NCBI GenBank assembly: GCA_964501275.1
Contig: CAZCSP010000007.1
Span: 1 to 64,000 of the forward strand
DNA: 64,000 bases
Source: 55-13 sp964501275
Lineage (GTDB): Bacteria > Armatimonadota > Fimbriimonadia > Fimbriimonadales > Fimbriimonadaceae
Direction: 5' to 3'
This document shows positions 9,749 to 17,579 of this stretch, piece after piece. The notes under the pieces are model-generated. The model worked only from the letters and a program-made list of their open reading frames with translations, was not told where the DNA came from and made no database searches. Within the stretch, counting starts at the first letter, position 1, and the number at the start of each line of letters is the position of its first letter. Both the position numbers and the translations under genes were made by a program.

Positions 9749-10644
9749 AATACGGCAAGATTCCGCACCTGGATAAAGAGATTTCCAAGATCGTCTGCGG
9801 CACCGACTTCCTGCTCGGGCAACCGGAGGACGTCTCGTTTGAGGCTTACGACGTGTTTTGGGAGCTAGGGGGCCGATGCTTCGATTCCGCCCACTGCTAC
9901 GGCGACAACAGCCGCGTCTTTGGCAAGTGGATTCAATCACGCGGCGTCGCGAAGGACACGGTTTTTCTGGACAAGGGCTGCCACCCCTATGGAAGCCCGC
10001 GTGTCACCTATGAGGACATGGGCAATGATATTCGCGAGAACCATGAGCGGATCGGGGTGGAGTACACCGACCTGTTCGTTTTGCATCGGGACGACGAGAA
10101 TGTTCCCGTGGGCGAGATTGTGGATTGGCTAAACGAGTACAAGGCGCAGGGCCTGATCGGGGCGTTTGGCGGCTCCAACTGGACCCACCACAGGATTGCG
10201 GCGGCCAACGAGTATGCGGAGAAGTCCGGCAAGCAGGGCCTGTCGCTCAACAACCCCAACCTCACCCTGGCCGAGAACAGCGAGCCGCTTTGGGGAGGCT
10301 GTTTGACGATCGTCGATGACGGCCGCAAATGGCACGAGGCAACCCAGTTCCCTCTCTTCTCTTGGTCGTCGATGGCCAGGGGCTACTTTGCCCACACCGA
10401 CGACCCGGATGTGGTGCGGGCCTACGACAACGACGTCAGCCGGGCGCGGCGGGATCGGGCGGAGCAGTTGGCCGCCGAGATGGGAGTCAGCACTCCCCAA
10501 ATCGCCATGGCCTGGGTCCTCAACCAGCCCTATCCGGTGTTTGCCTTGGCGGGTCTGAGGACGGCGGATCAGGCGAGGGATACCTTGAAGGCAGTGGATA
10601 TCGACTTGTCCCCCGAGCAGTTGCGTTGGTTGGAGCATGGATAG
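9745..10644 (+). CDS. Aldo/keto reductase
   Basis: 299 residues, starting at a TTG at 9745 whose last two bases are part of the TGA stop of the preceding oxidoreductase. The purine-rich GGGGGAGATGGAAGG just before it serves as ribosome-binding site. The catalytic tetrad of the family is complete: Asp47 (FDSAHCYG), Tyr52, Lys77 (FLDKGCHP) and His114 (FVLHRDD). Coupling to a Gfo/Idh enzyme suggests joint action on a carbohydrate. The substrate is unknown. Confidence 0.87.
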   Translation: MKYGKIPHLDKEISKIVCGTDFLLGQPEDVSFEAYDVFWELGGRCFDSAHCYGDNSRVFGKWIQSRGVAKDTVFLDKGCHPYGSPRVTYEDMGNDIRENHERIGVEYTDLFVLHRDDENVPVGEIVDWLNEYKAQGLIGAFGGSNWTHHRIAAANEYAEKSGKQGLSLNNPNLTLAENSEPLWGGCLTIVDDGRKWHEATQFPLFSWSSMARGYFAHTDDPDVVRAYDNDVSRARRDRAEQLAAEMGVSTPQIAMAWVLNQPYPVFALAGLRTADQARDTLKAVDIDLSPEQLRWLEHG

Positions 10645-10768
10645 GGGGCCGGAAGTCGGAAATCGCACGGTACTGTAGGTGGCGGATGCATTTTGCCGCC
10701 GTTTCGCCTGGATTTCTGCTCAGAATACAGGTTTGTGGCGACCGCTCCCGGCACGAGCCACCCGAGGG

Positions 10769-11515
10769 CTACGGGTCGGATAACAAGGTTGCGCCAACGG
10801 GCACGCTTGTCTCCAGAGCCGCATCCAACATAGGAGACAGCTTGCCTTCTCGGAAAGACCAGATGGTGGCAAAGAGGAACGTGTTGCCAGTTGCAGTGGA
10901 GATCACCTCGATCCGTCCGTCGCCATCAAAGTCGGCCAAGGCGCGCACCCGGCATCGGGCGGCGGCGTGGCCGGGGGCGGGGAATGAGATGCTCAGGGGG
11001 TAGACCCTCTCTTGGCGCTGGTCTCGCCAGCGCAATAGGATGGCCTCCCAAGGTTGGGCCGAGGGGTCGCGAAGGTTGGAGACGGCTTCGATGATCTGCT
11101 CCTTGGTTCCATCGCCATCCAAGTCGATCTCCCAGACGTTCAGCAGGTAGGGGCGGGGGGATGGGACTCCCCGGTTGCGGGCAAACTGGGCCACGGTGGA
11201 CAGAACGTCGCCTCTCTCCAGAGAAGCCGCGCAGGGTCGGGGGAGCCAGGCTTTTCCCGAAAAGAGGACGTGGTCGGACGGGAACCCGCCAGCTTCTATC
11301 CACGGGCCAAACCGGCTTTGGGCCAAGTGGATGTTGGATGCCCTACCCGAGGCTATTCCAACTCCGACTTCGCTCATCCCAAGCGTGACCGGGGTCTCCA
11401 ACGACTTGGCCACAGTCCAACGTCCCCCTTCCAGCACACCGATAGCCACGCCATCTACCGCCAGGTAGTCAGGGGAAGGTTGTTGAAGAAGAGCTGTTGC
11501 CAGCAAAAGAAACAT
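10769..11515 (-). CDS. Secreted protein with FG-GAP/VCBS-like repeats
   Basis: 248 residues with a short hydrophobic start (FLLLATALL) that looks like a signal peptide. Two calcium-binding-like FG-GAP/dockerin-style loops are visible: EIDLDGDGTKEQII (129-142) and LADFDGDGRIEVIS (193-206). Such repeats form beta-propeller blades in extracellular proteins; with only two blades visible, the fold is uncertain. It is divergent from the E2-like gene at 11614. Confidence 0.65.
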   Translation of the reverse strand: MFLLLATALLQQPSPDYLAVDGVAIGVLEGGRWTVAKSLETPVTLGMSEVGVGIASGRASNIHLAQSRFGPWIEAGGFPSDHVLFSGKAWLPRPCAASLERGDVLSTVAQFARNRGVPSPRPYLLNVWEIDLDGDGTKEQIIEAVSNLRDPSAQPWEAILLRWRDQRQERVYPLSISFPAPGHAAARCRVRALADFDGDGRIEVISTATGNTFLFATIWSFREGKLSPMLDAALETSVPVGATLLSDP

Positions 11516-11613
11516 TTCGCAGGCCCTATGCTACCGGGCCCCGAGTTCCCAAGGCCCGCTTCATGTCAAACTCTTTCCAAACCAGATCGCAAAGGTGCGA
11601 TGGATTTCTTGCT

Positions 11614-12804
11614 ATGCCAACTGTATCCGTAAACATTCCTCAAATTGGAGAGGGCCTTCAAGAGGCTCGCCTAGTCGCTGTCCTGAAAGAACCGGGCCAA
11701 TCGGTCAAACGAGACGAACCGATCTACCAGATGGAGACCGACAAGGCGGTCATGGACGTGGAATCGCCCTACGAAGGCGTGCTGGTCGAGTGGCTGGCCC
11801 CGGTGGACACCATCCTCCCCATCGGCGGCGCCGTCGCCCGCATGGAGGTTGCCGATGGCGTGGAAGAGGTGGGAGCAGGCGGTCATGGTCCGGCTCCGGC
11901 GGCCCCCGTCGAAGCCCCGGTTGCCGCCACGGAATCCCGATCCGATTCGCGCAATGCCAACATCCCCCCCCGAACCCGCGCCTACGCCAAGGAGAAGGGG
12001 ATTTCCGACGACCAGTTGGCCTCCATCCCATCGGCCACCGGCAAGCTGATGCCCAGCGACATTGACGCCTTCCTGAGCGGCGGAGCGCCGTCAACGGCAA
12101 AGAGCGGCGAGTCGCGGGGCGGCTCCTACCAGGAGAACGCGGTTCCCCAGAAGCAGCGGCTCTTGGCCTCCCGATTGGTGCGAGGAACCCAATTGGTGGT
12201 TCCCGGAACCATCACCGTCGCCGCCAACTGGGAGCCGATCGAGGCTCAGCGGGCGATCGCCAAAGTTTCCGGCTCCGACTTCCAGCCTTCCGCCTTCACC
12301 ATGTTCGCCTACGCGGTGGTCCAGGCCCTGAAGCAGTTCCCGATCTTCCGATCCACCCTGGTCAACGACGAGACTTTGCGCACTTACGACCACGTTTCCC
12401 TGGGAATCGCGGTCGGCCTTCCGGGCGACGAATTGGTGCTGGCGGTCGTGGATCAGGCGGACATGTTGGATTGGCGAACCTTCGCCACCAAGACCCGCGA
12501 GCAGATCGAATTGGCCCGTTCGGGTAAGGACCAGGCGCATGAGGGCGTTACCATGTCGCTCACCAACATGCAGAGCTTTGGCCTGCGAGACGCCGTGCCC
12601 GTGGTGGTTCCCCCGGCGGTCGGAACGCTCTTCCTCGGCGAGGTCTATAACGGGGTCGCCCAGGATTCCAAGGAGTTGACTCTCCGCCGCTACGCCAACC
12701 TGGCCCTCACCTTCGATCATCGCATCCTGAACGGCGTCGGCGCGGCGGAGTTCATCAAGGCGGTCAAAGCCAATGTCGAGGCCATCGCAAGCCTGATTTC
12801 ATGA
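11614..12804 (+). CDS. Dihydrolipoamide acyltransferase (E2) of a 2-oxo acid dehydrogenase complex
   Basis: 396 residues from the ATG at 11614. Domains in order: lipoyl domain (1-80) with the lipoylated Lys44 in QMETDKAVMD; Ala/Pro linker; E1/E3-binding domain at 118-153 (PRTRAYAKEKGISDDQL); and the catalytic acyltransferase domain (~165-396) ending in the active-site motif DHRILNG with His369. The usual Asp of DHRxxDG is Asn373 here. E1 and E3 genes are not in the window. Because the operon also encodes a BCCP and HMG-CoA lyase, a branched-chain (leucine) 2-oxo acid substrate is my best guess. Confidence 0.85.
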   Translation: MPTVSVNIPQIGEGLQEARLVAVLKEPGQSVKRDEPIYQMETDKAVMDVESPYEGVLVEWLAPVDTILPIGGAVARMEVADGVEEVGAGGHGPAPAAPVEAPVAATESRSDSRNANIPPRTRAYAKEKGISDDQLASIPSATGKLMPSDIDAFLSGGAPSTAKSGESRGGSYQENAVPQKQRLLASRLVRGTQLVVPGTITVAANWEPIEAQRAIAKVSGSDFQPSAFTMFAYAVVQALKQFPIFRSTLVNDETLRTYDHVSLGIAVGLPGDELVLAVVDQADMLDWRTFATKTREQIELARSGKDQAHEGVTMSLTNMQSFGLRDAVPVVVPPAVGTLFLGEVYNGVAQDSKELTLRRYANLALTFDHRILNGVGAAEFIKAVKANVEAIASLIS

Positions 12805-13526
12805 AGCCGATCATCGGAATCTCAGTGGATTGCAAGCAGGACCCTCAGGATGAGCGGTCGGGCGGCAAGCTGACTTTGAACTGGAACTATGCCCAAGCGG
12901 TCGCCGACGCCGGCGGGGTTCCCATTCTGATTCCCCCGACCGCCGACATGGAAGCGGTAGCCCAGATCATCGACGGCTGGCTGATTCCCGGCGGAGATGA
13001 TATCGACGCCGCGCGGTTTGGCGAGGAGAATCACCCCGAGGTCAAACTCCAAGACCCAGCCCGGTTCGATGGCGAAGCCCGGCTTTACAACGCCGCCCCC
13101 CGAGACCTGCCGATCTTCGGCATCTGCTACGGTTGCCAGTTCGTCAACGTCATGCGTGGCGGGAGCCTGATTCAGCATTTGCCCGATGTGGTGGGGCACG
13201 GCTCCGATACGAGCGGCACGCTTCAGGGCTATCAGGTCGAATCGGATTCCAAAGTCGCGGGGATCATCGGCGGCACCCAGATCGAGGGGAAGAGCTACCA
13301 CCACCAGGCGGTGAAGAAAGTAGGCCACGGGCTGGAGGTCGTGGCGAAGAACGAGGATGGCACCATCGAGGCCATCGAAGCCCCGGACCATCCTTGGCTG
13401 GTCGGGTTGCAATGGCACCCGGAGCGCACCCTGGAAGACCCCAAGACCCGCCGCATCTTCACCGCCTTCATCCAAGCCGCGACCACCTATCGGCAATCCA
13501 AGGCCAAGGTGGCGGAACGGGTATGA
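12801..13526 (+). CDS. Class I glutamine-amidotransferase-like hydrolase (gamma-glutamyl hydrolase/PuuD type)
   Basis: 241 residues. The catalytic triad of class I amidotransferases is visible: nucleophile Cys109 in FGICYGCQ, and His206 and Glu208 in LQWHPE; a PGGDDI oxyanion-strand motif is at residues 63-68. Members cleave gamma-glutamyl amides such as gamma-glutamyl-GABA. It overlaps the E2-like gene by ATGA, and the BCCP gene overlaps it the same way. Why it sits in a leucine-type operon is unclear. Confidence 0.85.
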   Translation: MKPIIGISVDCKQDPQDERSGGKLTLNWNYAQAVADAGGVPILIPPTADMEAVAQIIDGWLIPGGDDIDAARFGEENHPEVKLQDPARFDGEARLYNAAPRDLPIFGICYGCQFVNVMRGGSLIQHLPDVVGHGSDTSGTLQGYQVESDSKVAGIIGGTQIEGKSYHHQAVKKVGHGLEVVAKNEDGTIEAIEAPDHPWLVGLQWHPERTLEDPKTRRIFTAFIQAATTYRQSKAKVAERV

Positions 13527-13960
13527 AACGATTGGTGAACGGCGTCGAAGTCGATATCGAGTCCAGCGGCACGGTCGTGAGGGGCTTGGGCGACCGCCTA
13601 GCCGTCTCCACCGCCGATGGGCAAAGGACCGCCGTCGCGGTTAAAAAGGGCGATGTAACCTACGTTTCCTTTCGGGGCCGCCAATATACGATAGAACCAG
13701 TCAAGGCGGCGAGGAAGGGCGCGGGGAAAGACCACACCGGCGACCTCATCAGCCCGATGCCCGGCGCAGTGGTGGACGTCTTGGTAGTCGAAGGCCAAGA
13801 TGTTAAGAAAGGCGATAAGATAGTGATCCTGGAGGCGATGAAGACTCAGCAGACGTTCCTGAGCCCCTTTGACGGCAAAATCGCCCGGTTATCCGTCTCT
13901 AAAGGTGACCAGGTTGGCGAGGGCGTCGTGATGGCCGTCGTCGAACCTGCCGAGAATTAG
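13523..13960 (+). CDS. Biotin carboxyl carrier protein of an acyl-CoA carboxylase
   Basis: 145 residues; the C-terminal ~75 form a biotinyl domain with the biotin attachment site EAMKT (Lys107) and the paired glycine motif SPMPGAVVDV at about 77-86. The N-terminal ~65 residues resemble the region preceding the biotinyl domain in propionyl/methylcrotonyl-CoA carboxylase alpha subunits. As a separate small carrier next to HMG-CoA lyase it may serve 3-methylcrotonyl-CoA carboxylase; the biotin carboxylase and carboxyltransferase genes are not here. Confidence 0.9.
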   Translation: MKRLVNGVEVDIESSGTVVRGLGDRLAVSTADGQRTAVAVKKGDVTYVSFRGRQYTIEPVKAARKGAGKDHTGDLISPMPGAVVDVLVVEGQDVKKGDKIVILEAMKTQQTFLSPFDGKIARLSVSKGDQVGEGVVMAVVEPAEN

Positions 13961-13968
13961 GTTTAAGA

Positions 13969-14367
13969 TTGGGCAAACTTGTCAGAGGATCCGAGTTCAT
14001 CCTTGTGATGCATCAATGGACCAAGGTGTTCATGCCCATCGTCGGTCGTGACCAAGATGCCTGGGAGGACGACTGGGTAGCCATCCTTGCCGAACTTCCC
14101 TACCTGCGGGTACTGAAGAAAGAGCGCAGTTTCCAGTTGGACCGCCTCATCGGGTTGAGACTCCAAATGAACTATCTTGGGGCCAACATGCAGATGGTAA
14201 AGGACGATATGTCCCGGGTCTGGAGCGAGGAGCTTGCCGCTGGTATGGACGCTTACTACACCATCACCGACACCGACGACGGCTTTGAATTCCAGTTTGC
14301 CGGACTGCCCAAGAAGACCGAGTACATTTCGGGGATCATCACCGTACTTAAAAAGAAGACCCGATGA
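13969..14367 (+). CDS. Protein of unknown function in the HMG-CoA lyase operon
   Basis: 132 residues from a TTG at 13969 (an ATG at 14008 is an alternative). No signal peptide or membrane segment; it is acidic and aromatic-rich (HQWTKVFMPIVGRDQDAWEDD), and I recognise no family. It starts 8 bases after the BCCP gene and overlaps the HMG-CoA lyase start by ATGA, so it is translated as part of the operon. Confidence 0.7.
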   Translation: MGKLVRGSEFILVMHQWTKVFMPIVGRDQDAWEDDWVAILAELPYLRVLKKERSFQLDRLIGLRLQMNYLGANMQMVKDDMSRVWSEELAAGMDAYYTITDTDDGFEFQFAGLPKKTEYISGIITVLKKKTR

Positions 14368-15254
14368 CGCCGCGAATAGTGGAAGTGGGGCCGCGAGATG
14401 GCCTGCAGAACGAGAAAACGCCGATCCCTACCTCGGCCAAGCTGGCGTTCATCTCCGCCCTGTTGGGTGCCGGATTGCGAGAGATCGAGGCGACCAGCTT
14501 CGTCTCCCCCAAGTGGGTTCCCCAACTGGGCGACGCCGCCGAACTCTGGCCCCAGTTGCCGCCGGGCGGTATCTACTCTGCTTTAGTCCCGAATGTGAAG
14601 GGCTATGAGCGGGCGGCAGGAGTCGGGGTCGAACGGATCGCCCTCTTCACCGCCGCCTCCGACGCCTTCACCCAGCGCAACATCAACATGACGGTGGACG
14701 AGTCGCTGGCGGTCTTTGCCGAGGTGATGGCGTTGGCGAAGGGCAAATATGTTCGAGGCTACGTCAGCACCGCGTTCGAGTGTCCTTACGCTGGCCGCAT
14801 CTCGCCCGAGGCGGTGTTGCAGGTCTCCAACCGATTGATGGAGCTAGGCGTGGATGAAATCTCCCTGGGAGACACCATCGGGACCGCCGCGCCGCGTGAG
14901 GTGACTGAGTTGGCCCGGGTGTTCAAAGGTGGATTTGTCGGGAAGCCAGAGCAGGTTTTTTGGCACTTCCACGACACCAATGGCATGGCCATCGCCAACG
15001 TCGCCGCCGCTCTGGAGGCGGGATACTTGGGCGGGTTCGACTCCAGCGCGGCAGGCTTGGGCGGCTGTCCCTATGCTCCCGGCGCGGCGGGAAATCTGGC
15101 TACGGACGACCTGGTGTACTTCCTGGAGAGGGAGGGGGTGTCGACAGGCGTTGATCGGGAAGGTCTTGCAAAGGCGAGCCTTCCGATTCTGGAAGCCCTT
15201 GGCCGATCTCCTCAGGCAAAGGCTCAGGTGGCTCGACTGGCCTCGGGCGGGTAG
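14364..15254 (+). CDS. mvaB: Hydroxymethylglutaryl-CoA lyase
   Basis: 296 residues; splits HMG-CoA into acetyl-CoA and acetoacetate, the last step of leucine breakdown. TIM-barrel signatures: VGPRDGLQNE (residues 8-17, metal and substrate ligands), metal-binding FHDTNGMAIAN with His201 and His203, and the catalytic cysteine loop GLGGCPYAPG (Cys235). Last gene of the operon. Its final 155 bases overlap, head-on, the tail of the membrane-protein gene on the other strand. Confidence 0.94.
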   Translation: MTPRIVEVGPRDGLQNEKTPIPTSAKLAFISALLGAGLREIEATSFVSPKWVPQLGDAAELWPQLPPGGIYSALVPNVKGYERAAGVGVERIALFTAASDAFTQRNINMTVDESLAVFAEVMALAKGKYVRGYVSTAFECPYAGRISPEAVLQVSNRLMELGVDEISLGDTIGTAAPREVTELARVFKGGFVGKPEQVFWHFHDTNGMAIANVAAALEAGYLGGFDSSAAGLGGCPYAPGAAGNLATDDLVYFLEREGVSTGVDREGLAKASLPILEALGRSPQAKAQVARLASGG

Positions 15255-16080
15255 CCGACCAGACGATAACCGCGATCCCAATCGCGGCGACGATGGCGGT
15301 CGATAACTTCTCCTCGGTATTCATCTTGAACTCTCGAAGGTTCACCAACAGCACCGCCAATCCGATTGGCACCAACAGCGGCACCGGCCCGAGGAACAGC
15401 GCCAACGGGATATAAGCCGCCAGGGCGACTAACAGCCACCGGAAAGTTTCCCGGCTCCGCATCCCGAACCGGTATACCGCCACAAAGAACATCCCCATGA
15501 AGAGGAAGTCGGCGGGACCGATATAAGCGAACGTCCCCACCGGAATCCCCGTCTCCTGGGGCTTGGTCACAACCTGGGGAATCTGGTGAGCCACCGCTGG
15601 AAGCAACTTGGGCTGGCTCTTCATCAACTGTTGGACAAAGCCGACGGGGGTGAAGACTAGGAAAATATCGAACAGCGCCAAAAAGATCGCCACCGGCAGG
15701 AGCATATTCCTGTCCTTCAACAGCAAAGCCAACCCCGCCCCCAACCCCACTGTCCACATGGGTAAGCCCTGCTGGGCGATGGCAGACAGCAAAATCGGCA
15801 AAAAACCCCCGCCCCGAGGAATCAGCAAAGGCAATAGGAACTGAATCGCTCCTCCCACAACCACAAAACCCAACACCAGACGTCCCGTCCAAGGATGGCT
15901 CCCAGCGCGAAACAGGGCCAGAACAGGCAATGCCACAAAGGCGACCGTGATCAGAAAGCTCACCGGAATGGCCACCGCTTCAGGAACCAAGAGGTAGGAC
16001 ATCGCGATGCGCAACACGGCCAATAGGGCGAGGGCGCCAAAAAACGCGGCGAGCCCGGGGGAGAGGGTGGGGAGTTTCAT
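15100..16080 (-). CDS. Polytopic membrane protein with presenilin-like aspartate motifs
   Basis: 326 residues, with about nine to ten hydrophobic segments up to residue ~276 and then a Pro/Glu-rich tail. Three features match, in order and spacing, the presenilin/signal-peptide-peptidase (A22) fold: an aspartate in one helix (LALFDIFLVF, Asp138); after a ~40-residue polar loop, a second aspartate in a GxxD motif (YIGPADFLFMG, Gly188-Asp191); and a Pro-rich start of a later helix (GPVPLLVP, 231-238), like the PAL motif. I infer a possible intramembrane aspartyl protease; the overall similarity is weak by eye. The tail overlaps the HMG-CoA lyase gene. Confidence 0.72.
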   Translation of the reverse strand: MKLPTLSPGLAAFFGALALLAVLRIAMSYLLVPEAVAIPVSFLITVAFVALPVLALFRAGSHPWTGRLVLGFVVVGGAIQFLLPLLIPRGGGFLPILLSAIAQQGLPMWTVGLGAGLALLLKDRNMLLPVAIFLALFDIFLVFTPVGFVQQLMKSQPKLLPAVAHQIPQVVTKPQETGIPVGTFAYIGPADFLFMGMFFVAVYRFGMRSRETFRWLLVALAAYIPLALFLGPVPLLVPIGLAVLLVNLREFKMNTEEKLSTAIVAAIGIAVIVWSATRPRPVEPPEPLPEEIGQGLPESEGSPLQDLPDQRLSTPPPSPGSTPGRP

Positions 16081-16098
16081 GGAGTCTCAGAAAAGGCC

Positions 16099-17280
16099 CT
16101 AAACATTCACCGCCTCCCGTTTGGGCAGGAGACCATGGGTCCGAATCACCTGGCGGTAGACGGCTACCACCCGGTCGCACATCGACTCCGTGCCCGCCAG
16201 GCGAGACGTTTTCAGGGCGCCTTCGGCGAGTTGGGCGAGGAGGATTTCGTCTCGAACTACATCCAGAATCTGGTCGGCGAAGGTGTGGACGTCGTTTTTC
16301 ACTACGAATCCGTTCACGCCCTCTTCGATTCCTTCGCTTGCGCCGCCGCCGATCACCGCGACCGCCGGGAGGCCGTAGGTCATGGCCTCTTGGACCACCA
16401 GACCCTGAGTCTCGGTGATGGAGGCGAAGACGAAGAGGTCGGCGGCAGCGTAATATTGGTCCACCTGGTCGCGGGGGACGAAGCCGACGAACTTCACGCG
16501 GTCGCCGATCCCGAAGTCTCGGGCCATCCGCACGCACTCGGAGCGGTAGGGGCCGTCGCCCACCAGCCAGAGGCGCAGGCTCGGGTCCTGGCGAAAGACC
16601 AGGGCGGCCATCTCGAACAGGGTCGCCATGTTCTTCTCCTTCGCCAGACGCCCGACGTACAGGAGGATTTTGTGCTCAGGCGGAATGCCCAGTTTTTGGC
16701 GAAGCTCGCTGCGGTCGAAGAATCGGCGCGGGAGGGCGGCGGTGGGGATCACGGTGGCGGGAGTCGTGACCGAGTGGCGGCGGAGCCACTTCATGGCGGC
16801 ATCGCTGGGGGTGATCACATGATCGACCCGGTTGTAGTAGAAGTTGGTGTGCTTGGCGAGTTTGAAGCGCAGGTAGCGGCGGGGGAAGTAAGGGATGTAG
16901 TGGACGTACCGGTCATAGAGCGTGTGGTAGGTGGAAACCAGCGGGATGCCGTGCGACTCCGCCCAGCGCATCCCGACGAAGCCGATGGTGAACGGCGTGT
17001 GGGTGTGGATCACGTCGTATTGGTGCCGCCGGAACTTGAGAAGCATCCGGTAGAAGGGGGGAAAGGCCAGGGGGTAGCCCTTGGTCCAGGGCGTCTCGAT
17101 GGCGCGGAACCGGTAGGTATTGGGCTCCGTGCGACTGGCTTTTGAATGGCCCGCTGTGTAGAGGTGGACCGAATGCCCCTTGTTCCGCAACTCGGTGATG
17201 AGGGAGTCGATGGAGATGCTCACTCCGTTGAGGATGGGGAGGGCGCTGTCGGAGAAGATGGCGATGCGGAGGGGTTGCAT
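16099..17280 (-). CDS. GT4-family glycosyltransferase (GT-B fold)
   Basis: 393 residues with a two-Rossmann GT-B layout. The N-terminal start is RIAIFSDSALPILNGVS, with the acceptor-side HTHTPFTIG motif; the C-terminal donor-binding half has YVGRLAKEKN and the EX7E motif in ETQGLVVQEA. It resembles diacylglycerol/phosphatidylinositol glycosyltransferases and could modify membrane lipids from the cytoplasmic side; the true acceptor is unknown. It lies 18 bases from the start of the presenilin-like gene, same strand, so they may be co-transcribed. Confidence 0.88.
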   Translation of the reverse strand: MQPLRIAIFSDSALPILNGVSISIDSLITELRNKGHSVHLYTAGHSKASRTEPNTYRFRAIETPWTKGYPLAFPPFYRMLLKFRRHQYDVIHTHTPFTIGFVGMRWAESHGIPLVSTYHTLYDRYVHYIPYFPRRYLRFKLAKHTNFYYNRVDHVITPSDAAMKWLRRHSVTTPATVIPTAALPRRFFDRSELRQKLGIPPEHKILLYVGRLAKEKNMATLFEMAALVFRQDPSLRLWLVGDGPYRSECVRMARDFGIGDRVKFVGFVPRDQVDQYYAAADLFVFASITETQGLVVQEAMTYGLPAVAVIGGGASEGIEEGVNGFVVKNDVHTFADQILDVVRDEILLAQLAEGALKTSRLAGTESMCDRVVAVYRQVIRTHGLLPKREAVNV

Positions 17281-17343
17281 CAGAGCCTCCTGCGATGCCA
17301 GGTTGGGGCGTTGCGGCGTTGGCCAAGGTTACAGAATGGGAGA

Positions 17344-17388
17344 CCATGACCTGGCAGGTCATGGGACGCATGGGCAGGCTGCCCATGC
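17344..17388. repeat. Twin perfect palindromes, each 10-1-10
   Basis: CCATGACCTG-G-CAGGTCATGG at 17344-17364 and GCATGGGCAG-G-CTGCCCATGC at 17368-17388, three bases apart. Both have perfect 10-base arms around a central G. They lie in the gap between the glycosyltransferase and the BldC-like gene, upstream of the former (its start is at 17280), so they could be operators or repeat remnants. Confidence 0.8.
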
Positions 17389-17543
17389 CACACCGCAATG
17401 ATCCACCATCGGGGCGTTTTTGAGGGAGGGGTGTTTGCTACCTTTCGAGTTCTGCCAAGGTATTTGGATCGTATCTGTGGGAGGAAAGACATTCTGAACT
17501 TCAGATTTCTGCTAGCTAAAATTTCAAACCCCTCCATCCCCAA

Positions 17544-17576
17544 CCCCTTCCTCCCCAACCTTTGGGGAGGAAGGGG
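17544..17576. terminator. Strong GC-rich hairpin after the BldC-like gene
   Basis: A perfect 15-base stem (CCCCTTCCTCCCCAA at 17544-17558 with 17562-17576, loop of 3) right after the stop of the minus-strand gene at 17580. On the minus strand it is not followed by a T run; on the plus strand CTTTT follows. A terminator or transcript-end stabiliser is likely, but not certain. Confidence 0.55.
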
Positions 17577-17579
17577 CTT

